A DNA stretch of 53,755 nt from JBBRYB01 sp038238115 (GTDB taxonomy: Bacteria > Actinomycetota > Actinomycetes > Propionibacteriales > Nocardioidaceae), in contig JBBRYB010000024.1 of NCBI GenBank assembly GCA_038238115.1, positions 1 through 53,755 of the forward strand. Direction: 5' to 3'. The stretch's first letter is position 1; each line of letters opens with the position of its first letter. The notes below the pieces were generated by a model. It saw only the letters and a program-made list of their open reading frames with translations. It had not been told where the DNA came from and ran no database searches. Below are positions 49,018 through 53,755 of the stretch, one piece after another. Both the position numbers and the translations under genes were made by a program.

Positions 49018-49913
49018 GTGCGGCGGCCGAGGGCGTCAGCGTGCCGGACGAGCAGAGTCGCGGCGGACCTCTGGTACGCGAGCTGATATACGTGCTCCGC
49101 CACTCGAGGAGCGTGCAGATCGGCCTGACGCTCGTGGTTGTGCTCCTGCTGGTTGGAGCGTTCGCTCCGCTGCTCACGGGTTACTCCCCCAACCGTGTCG
49201 ACCTCTCGAACACCCTGCAGCCGCCGTCCCACGCGCACCTGGTCGGGACGGACGAGCTCGGGCGCGACGAGCTGACCCGGCTGCTGTACGCCGCCCGCGT
49301 CTCCATGGTCGTCGGGCTAGCGGCGGTGGCGATCTCGAACCTTCTCGGTGTGGTGTTCGGACTGTGGGCCGGCTACGTGGGTGGGCTCATGGACAACGTG
49401 ATCATGCGAGCGATGGATGGCGTCCTGGCGTTTCCTGCGCTGCTCCTCGCCTTGCTTGTCATCTCCGTCTTGGGGCCTGGCCTCTTCAAGATCCTCATCG
49501 CCTTCGGCATCGCGTTTGCACCGTCCAACGCGCGGCTGCTCCGGTCGATGGTGGTATCCGTGCGCGAGAACGAATACGTTCTCGCGGCCCAGGCGCTCGG
49601 CGCCTCACACGCGCGGGTCATGATGCGTTATGTACTTCCCAATGCTGTCTCGCCGCTGATCGTGTCGGCCTCACTGGGGATGGGGTTCGTGATCATCGGT
49701 CTCGCCGGGCTCGGATACCTCGGGCTCGGCGCCCAGCCACCGACCGCCGAGTGGGGAGCGATGCTCAGCGGCAGCCAGGCGCGATTCTTCACAGCTCCCT
49801 GGCTGCTGCTCGCTCCCGGAGCGATGATCCTGACAGCCGTCGTCGGCTACGTCCTGCTCGGCGACGGTCTGAGGGACGCGCTCGACCCCCGTCTGCGTCA
49901 GTCGCAGGGCTAA
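49014..49913 (+). CDS. ABC transporter permease (DppC type)
   Basis: GTG 49014 gives a 299-residue permease with an N-terminal cytoplasmic stretch, then LVVVLLLVGAFAPLL, the family block HLVGTDELGRDELTRLLYAA, and an EAA loop in AAQALGASHARVMMRYVLPN. It pairs with the preceding permease as the heterodimeric channel. Confidence 0.92.
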   Translation: MSAAAEGVSVPDEQSRGGPLVRELIYVLRHSRSVQIGLTLVVVLLLVGAFAPLLTGYSPNRVDLSNTLQPPSHAHLVGTDELGRDELTRLLYAARVSMVVGLAAVAISNLLGVVFGLWAGYVGGLMDNVIMRAMDGVLAFPALLLALLVISVLGPGLFKILIAFGIAFAPSNARLLRSMVVSVRENEYVLAAQALGASHARVMMRYVLPNAVSPLIVSASLGMGFVIIGLAGLGYLGLGAQPPTAEWGAMLSGSQARFFTAPWLLLAPGAMILTAVVGYVLLGDGLRDALDPRLRQSQG

Positions 49914-49925
49914 GCGCCAGACTGC

Positions 49926-50927
49926 ATGGGTGAGCTACTGCGCATCGAGAGCCTCCGCACCTGGTTCCACACCCGGTCGGGCGTCGTGCGCGCCGTCGAC
50001 GGCGTGGATCTGACGGTCGATGAGGGCCAGACCCTCTGCCTCGTGGGGGAATCGGGCTGCGGGAAAAGCGTCACAGCGCACTCGATCATGCGCCTGATCG
50101 ACCGACCGGGCCGCATTGAAAGCGACAGTCGAATATGCTTCCGCGGCCAGAATCTTCTCGACCTGTCCGCGGAGGAGTTCCGCCAGATTCGCGGCAGCGC
50201 GATCGCGATGATCTTTCAGGAGCCGATGAGCTCTCTGAACCCCTTGTACACCGTTGGCGACCAGGTCGCGGAGGCCGTCGCGGCACACCGCAGACTGTCC
50301 CGCGGGAAGGCGATGCCAAAGGCCATCGACCTGCTCGAGACGGTCGGCATCCCGTCACCGCGGAGCCGGGCCGGAGAGTACCCGCACCAGATGTCCGGCG
50401 GGATGCGGCAGCGGGTGATGATCGCGATGGCGCTCGCAAACGAACCGCAGCTGCTGATCGCCGACGAGCCAACGACCGCGCTGGATGTCACCATCCAGGC
50501 ACAGATCCTCGACCTCCTCGAGAGCCTGCGCGATCGCCTCCAGATGGCCATCCTCCTCATCACGCACGATCTCGGTGTAGTCGCCGAGATGGCCGACGAC
50601 GTGAACGTGATGTACGCCGGCCATATCGTCGAGCGCGGGCCGGTGAGCGAAGTCTTCGCCCGTCCGCAGCATCCGTACACCGAGGCTTTGCTCCGCTCGA
50701 TGCCCGTTCTGGGCATGACGCAAGACGACCCGCTCAAGGTCATTCGGGGCGTCGTGCCCAGCCCGCTCGCCTGGACGCAGGGCTGCCGCTTCGCGCCCCG
50801 CTGCGATTATGCCTACGAACGCTGCAGTACCGAGCCGCCTTTGTTTCCGGCGGGGGTGCAGCAGGCGGCATGCTGGCTGTGCGAAGCGGGCACTCGGCGC
50901 TCGACCGGCCCAGAGGGGAGCACATGA
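49926..50927 (+). CDS. ABC transporter ATP-binding protein (DppD type)
   Basis: The 333-residue ATPase has Walker A GESGCGKS, the Q-loop in MIFQEPMSSLNP, signature SGGMRQR, Walker B LLIADEPTTALD and the switch His in LITHDLGV. The oligopeptide/dipeptide C-terminal domain with clustered cysteines follows (CRFAPRCDYAYERC). Its stop overlaps the next ATG (ATGA). Confidence 0.93.
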   Translation: MGELLRIESLRTWFHTRSGVVRAVDGVDLTVDEGQTLCLVGESGCGKSVTAHSIMRLIDRPGRIESDSRICFRGQNLLDLSAEEFRQIRGSAIAMIFQEPMSSLNPLYTVGDQVAEAVAAHRRLSRGKAMPKAIDLLETVGIPSPRSRAGEYPHQMSGGMRQRVMIAMALANEPQLLIADEPTTALDVTIQAQILDLLESLRDRLQMAILLITHDLGVVAEMADDVNVMYAGHIVERGPVSEVFARPQHPYTEALLRSMPVLGMTQDDPLKVIRGVVPSPLAWTQGCRFAPRCDYAYERCSTEPPLFPAGVQQAACWLCEAGTRRSTGPEGST

Positions 50928-51952
50928 TCTCGGTACCCGGGTCCCCCCTCCTCGAAGCGCGGAACGTGAAGAAGCACTTCCCGATCCGCCGCGGGTTCCT
51001 GCAACGGACGGTCGGCCTGGTGCGGGCCGTGGACGGCGTCGACATCGACGTCATGCCGGGCGAGACGCTCGGGCTGGTCGGTGAGTCCGGGTGCGGGAAG
51101 TCGACATTCGGCCGAACGCTCGTCCGTCTGCACGAACCGACCGAGGGTGAGATCCGCTTTGATGGCCGCAACGTGGCCCGTGTCCGCGGCAGCGACCTCA
51201 AAGCCCTTCGCCGCGACGTGCAGATCGTCTTCCAAGACCCTGTCGGCTCACTGAACCCACGGATGACGGTACGACGAATCGTCGGCGACGGACTCGCCAT
51301 CCACGGGCTTGCATCCGGCCAGGAGCGGGAAGAGCAGGTGCGGCAGATCCTCGAGCGAGTCGGGCTGCGGCCCGATGCCATGGACCGTTACCCGCACGAG
51401 TTCTCCGGTGGACAGCGGCAGCGCATCGGAATCGCGCGCGCCCTCGTGTTGTCACCGCGCCTGCTCATCGCGGACGAGCCGGTTTCTGCGCTGGACGTCT
51501 CCATCCAATCCCAGGTGCTCAACCTGCTTGTGTCTTTGAAGCGGGAATTGAACCTGACCTACGTCTTCATCGCGCACAACCTTGCCGTGGTCGGCTATAT
51601 CTCAGACCGGGTGGCGGTCATGTACCTAGGCAAGGTGGTCGAGCTCGCGTCCACCCGAGATCTGTACGATCAGCCTCTGCATCCCTACACGATGGCACTT
51701 CTCTCAGCCATCCCACGGCCCGTGCCCGGGCGAGGCAGACGACGGATCGTACTCCGCGGCGACGTGCCGAGCCCCATCGACCCGCCATCAGGTTGCCGCT
51801 TTCGCACCCGCTGCCCGCTTGCGCAGGAGATCTGCGCTTCGGTGGAGCCGCCGTTGGTTGAGCAGACTCCCGGTCATCTGGTGGCCTGCCATTTCGCCGG
51901 TACGCCGCTCGAGGCCGTAGAAGAGGCAGTCGCCCACCGGAAGGACGGCTGA
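50924..51952 (+). CDS. ABC transporter ATP-binding protein (DppF type)
   Basis: The 342-residue ATPase has Walker A GESGCGKS, Q-loop IVFQDPVGSLNP, signature SGGQRQR, Walker B LLIADEPVSALD and the switch His in FIAHNLAVV, then the oligopeptide C-terminal domain (CRFRTRCPLAQEIC). It completes a full five-gene Dpp/Opp-type importer. Confidence 0.93.
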   Translation: MISVPGSPLLEARNVKKHFPIRRGFLQRTVGLVRAVDGVDIDVMPGETLGLVGESGCGKSTFGRTLVRLHEPTEGEIRFDGRNVARVRGSDLKALRRDVQIVFQDPVGSLNPRMTVRRIVGDGLAIHGLASGQEREEQVRQILERVGLRPDAMDRYPHEFSGGQRQRIGIARALVLSPRLLIADEPVSALDVSIQSQVLNLLVSLKRELNLTYVFIAHNLAVVGYISDRVAVMYLGKVVELASTRDLYDQPLHPYTMALLSAIPRPVPGRGRRRIVLRGDVPSPIDPPSGCRFRTRCPLAQEICASVEPPLVEQTPGHLVACHFAGTPLEAVEEAVAHRKDG

Positions 51953-52020
51953 GGGCAGCTGGCTCTCGCTTGAAGCCAAACCGAGCTTTGATGACGAGTT
52001 CAGTTCTCCACCCACGTTGT

Positions 52021-52056
52021 GGGCTGGGGCATGAAGCTCCCCGGGTGTGCCAGCCC
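52021..52056 (+). terminator. stable hairpin after the ABC operon
   Basis: GGGCTGGGG ... CCCC ... CCAGCCC forms a stem with a nested inner stem (GGGG/CCCC), followed by TTT at 52057-52059. It is 68 bp after the last importer gene and fits a transcription terminator, although the T-run is short. Confidence 0.4.
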
Positions 52057-52299
52057 TTTCGGTCCGACAGGCCGATTGCGGTCCGTGGGATGAGCCCGAG
52101 AGACGCGCAAGGCAGCACGTAACACGGTGCGCAGATTGCACAGCTGTCGTCGCCCGCAAGAAGCGTCATCGAGCGTTCATCGACTGGCGACTAAACCGAG
52201 GTTACGTCTCTTGTGACATGGCAAATCTCTGCTGTTCGGGCCGGACTTCCGCAGATGATGAGCACACGATCGGCTGAATGAGGGCTGTGACCTGAAGCT
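52057..52299. other. non-coding stretch between the ABC operon and IS110
   Basis: No gene is supported; short frames lack recognisable features. The left boundary of the IS110 element may lie here but has no inverted repeat to reveal it. Confidence 0.4.
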
Positions 52300-52535
52300 C
52301 ACTGATCCACTATGGGCTGTGCCGGAGGCCAGGTATGGGGTGCCGGTGCTGTTCCGGTAGCTGTCGGGTCATCGCTGTTGATGCTTGCCTCTCGAGGGCC
52401 TATAGGAGTGCCGCGAGGCCTGGCGGCCCGGTGTTGGGACTGGCGATAGGGCCACGCGCTTCGAGCGCCTTGCAGTGAGCGTCCAGCAACAACGCCGACA
52501 TCCGGACCGGTTTCGTCGAGCGAACTGGAGCTGCT
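52300..52535 (+). ncRNA. candidate IS110 bridge-RNA region
   Basis: The segment directly upstream of the intact IS110 transposase is non-coding and rich in self-complementary sequence, for example GCGCT-TCG-AGCGC at 52456-52468. IS110-group elements encode a bridge RNA in this position that pairs with donor and target DNA. ATAGGAGTGCC at 52402-52412 is the exact complement of GGCACTCCTAT at 53745-53755 behind the gene, as a donor guide would be. RNA ends cannot be fixed by eye. Confidence 0.4.
52402..52412. repeat. 11-nt inverted repeat flanking the IS110 transposase (left arm)
   Basis: ATAGGAGTGCC here is the reverse complement of the last 11 bases of the window (53745-53755). The match may continue beyond the window, since CCT precedes the left arm. 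It is either a subterminal inverted repeat of the element or a guide-donor match. Confidence 0.7.
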
Positions 52536-53744
52536 GTGCAGGGGAACGGACCAACGGCAGGGGTGGATTGGGCGTCGCAGACTCACGTCGGGTGCGTGGT
52601 CGGCGAGGACGGGGCGGTGCTTGACCGGTTCGATATTGCCCATGACGCCGGAGGGTTGAAACAGATGGTGCGGCGGTTCCGGGCTGCCGGTGTGCAGGAC
52701 GTCGCGATCGAGCGAGGCGATGGTCCTATCGTCGAGGTGCTGTTGGACGCCGGCCTATCGGTCTTCGTTGTCCCGAGCCGGCAGATCAAGTCGCTGCGCA
52801 GCCGTTATGGGTCGGCCGGCAACAAGGATGACCGGCTCGACGCCTATGTGCTCGCCGACACGATGCGCACTGATGGGCACCGTTGGCGGGCGCTGCGCGA
52901 AGACTCTGACGACACTCGTGCGCTGCGGGCGCTGTGCCGGGCCCGCAAAGACCTCGTCGAGACCCGGGTGCAGGTGTTGAACCAGCTCCGCTCGAACCTG
53001 GAGCTGGCCCTGCCGGGAGCAGTAGGGCTGTTCACACGGCCCGGCAGCAAGATCACCCTGGCGTTCCTGACCCGATTCCCGACCGCGGACAAGGTGGCCT
53101 GGCTGTCACCACGACGCCTCCAGGCCTGGTTGGTGTCGGTGGGCTATACCGGTGGCGTCACCGCGCAGATCCTCTTCGAGCGTCTCACTCAAGCGGCTCC
53201 AGGTCTGAGCGGAGCCGAAGGCGCGGCCCGTGGCCGCATCACCCTCGGCCTGGTCGGAATCATCGAGGCGCTCAACGCTGAGGTCGAGCAGGTCGAAGAC
53301 GACATCTCCCGACTGTTCAGCACCCATCCCGACCAGCACATCTTCGCCAGCCTGCCCCGATCAGGGATGGTCCGCGCCGCGACCCTGCTGGCAGAGATCG
53401 GCGATTGCCGCGAAAGGTTCCCCACCGACGACGCGCTGGCCGCCTTAGCCGGAGCATCACCGTCGACGCGCCAGTCCGGCAAACGCGAACAGACCGTGTT
53501 CCGGTGGTCCTGCAACAAGAAACTCCGCGCCGCGGTCATGGACTTCGCGAACGGCAGCCGCATGGCCGACCCATGGGCAGCTGACGTCTACCAACGCGCC
53601 ATCGCCAGAGGCTGCCGCCATCCCCACGCCATCCGCATCCTCGCCAGGGCCTGGATCCGCATCATCTGGCGATGCTGGCAAGACGGCGTCGCGTTCGACC
53701 CCGCACTCCAACAAGGACGCCAACCCCTCGCTTGCTTGACATAG
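52536..53744 (+). CDS. IS110-family transposase (DEDD), intact
   Basis: GTG 52536 gives 402 residues. The RuvC-like DEDD residues are visible: D11 in GVDWASQTHVG, E59 in VAIERGDG, and D99/D102 in NKDDRLDAYVLAD. After a coiled-coil linker the Transposase_20 domain follows with SLPRSGMVRAATLLAEIGD and the catalytic-serine block AGASPSTRQSGK. Both domains are complete, so the recombinase may be active. It differs from the truncated IS110 protein at 1950-2656. Confidence 0.93.
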   Translation: MQGNGPTAGVDWASQTHVGCVVGEDGAVLDRFDIAHDAGGLKQMVRRFRAAGVQDVAIERGDGPIVEVLLDAGLSVFVVPSRQIKSLRSRYGSAGNKDDRLDAYVLADTMRTDGHRWRALREDSDDTRALRALCRARKDLVETRVQVLNQLRSNLELALPGAVGLFTRPGSKITLAFLTRFPTADKVAWLSPRRLQAWLVSVGYTGGVTAQILFERLTQAAPGLSGAEGAARGRITLGLVGIIEALNAEVEQVEDDISRLFSTHPDQHIFASLPRSGMVRAATLLAEIGDCRERFPTDDALAALAGASPSTRQSGKREQTVFRWSCNKKLRAAVMDFANGSRMADPWAADVYQRAIARGCRHPHAIRILARAWIRIIWRCWQDGVAFDPALQQGRQPLACLT

Positions 53745-53755
53745 GGCACTCCTAT

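Noticed and set aside
1..53755. CRISPR arrays, tRNA or rRNA genes
   Set aside because: No regularly spaced repeats and no tRNA- or rRNA-like sequences were seen on either strand.

Overview
The window is high-GC DNA of actinobacterial type. GTG and TTG starts, 4-bp ATGA/GTGA gene overlaps, a Tat-lipoprotein substrate-binding protein and gene families such as PadR, IclR, DUF1059 and S9 peptidases all point to Actinomycetota; the genus cannot be read from the sequence. No rRNA, tRNA or CRISPR array was found.

Region 1 (1-9.1 kb) is an insertion-sequence scrapyard with broken metal-homeostasis genes. It holds an IS21 tail (istB end plus terminal repeats), a complete IS3-type element (608-1949), a truncated IS110 transposase, an IS30 scrap, an N-terminally truncated FAD monooxygenase, a permease broken by an amber codon and two frameshifts, a CsoR-family repressor with a visible operator, an Asp-box protein, a thioredoxin-like protein, and an ArsR regulator followed by the stub of a cation diffusion facilitator. 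A roughly 174-bp imperfect direct repeat (431-603 and 8919-9092) brackets most of this region.

Region 2 (10.5-24.5 kb) is a [NiFe]-hydrogenase locus and the most interesting part. Structural genes (13650-16937) resemble the 1f/1h high-affinity type. Around them lie four CooC-like P-loop ATPases, five small one-helix membrane proteins in two partly paralogous arrays, a PadR regulator with a candidate operator, one intact and one degenerate maturation protease, a biotin-ligase-like protein without the catalytic lysine, a TPR protein, an Nfu-type Fe-S protein, a DUF1059 protein and HypC. hypA, B, D, E and F are not in the window. One CooC-like gene (22575-23321) carries a single in-frame UGA exactly at its cysteine metal-binding motif, followed 12 nt later by a hairpin that resembles a bacterial SECIS element: a candidate selenoprotein ATPase.

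Region 3 (24.6-32.4 kb) holds a methyltransferase and an aromatic catabolism module: iclR and an MFS transporter diverge from an operon of an alpha/beta hydrolase, a cyclase-family hydrolase, a gentisate-type dioxygenase, an FAH-family hydrolase and a DinB-fold protein that may be the maleylpyruvate isomerase.

Region 4 (32.4-52 kb) is a carbohydrate and peptide scavenging region: an operon of SnoaL-like, GH78 rhamnosidase, SMP-30 lactonase, asparaginase and S9 peptidase genes; an MBL-fold protein; an operon of class III aminotransferase, SDR, IlvD/Edd dehydratase and APC permease; then a GntR regulator and a complete Dpp/Opp-type ABC importer.

Region 5 (52-53.7 kb) is an intact IS110-family transposase whose upstream non-coding part contains an 11-nt segment complementary to the sequence just after the gene, as a bridge-RNA donor guide would be.
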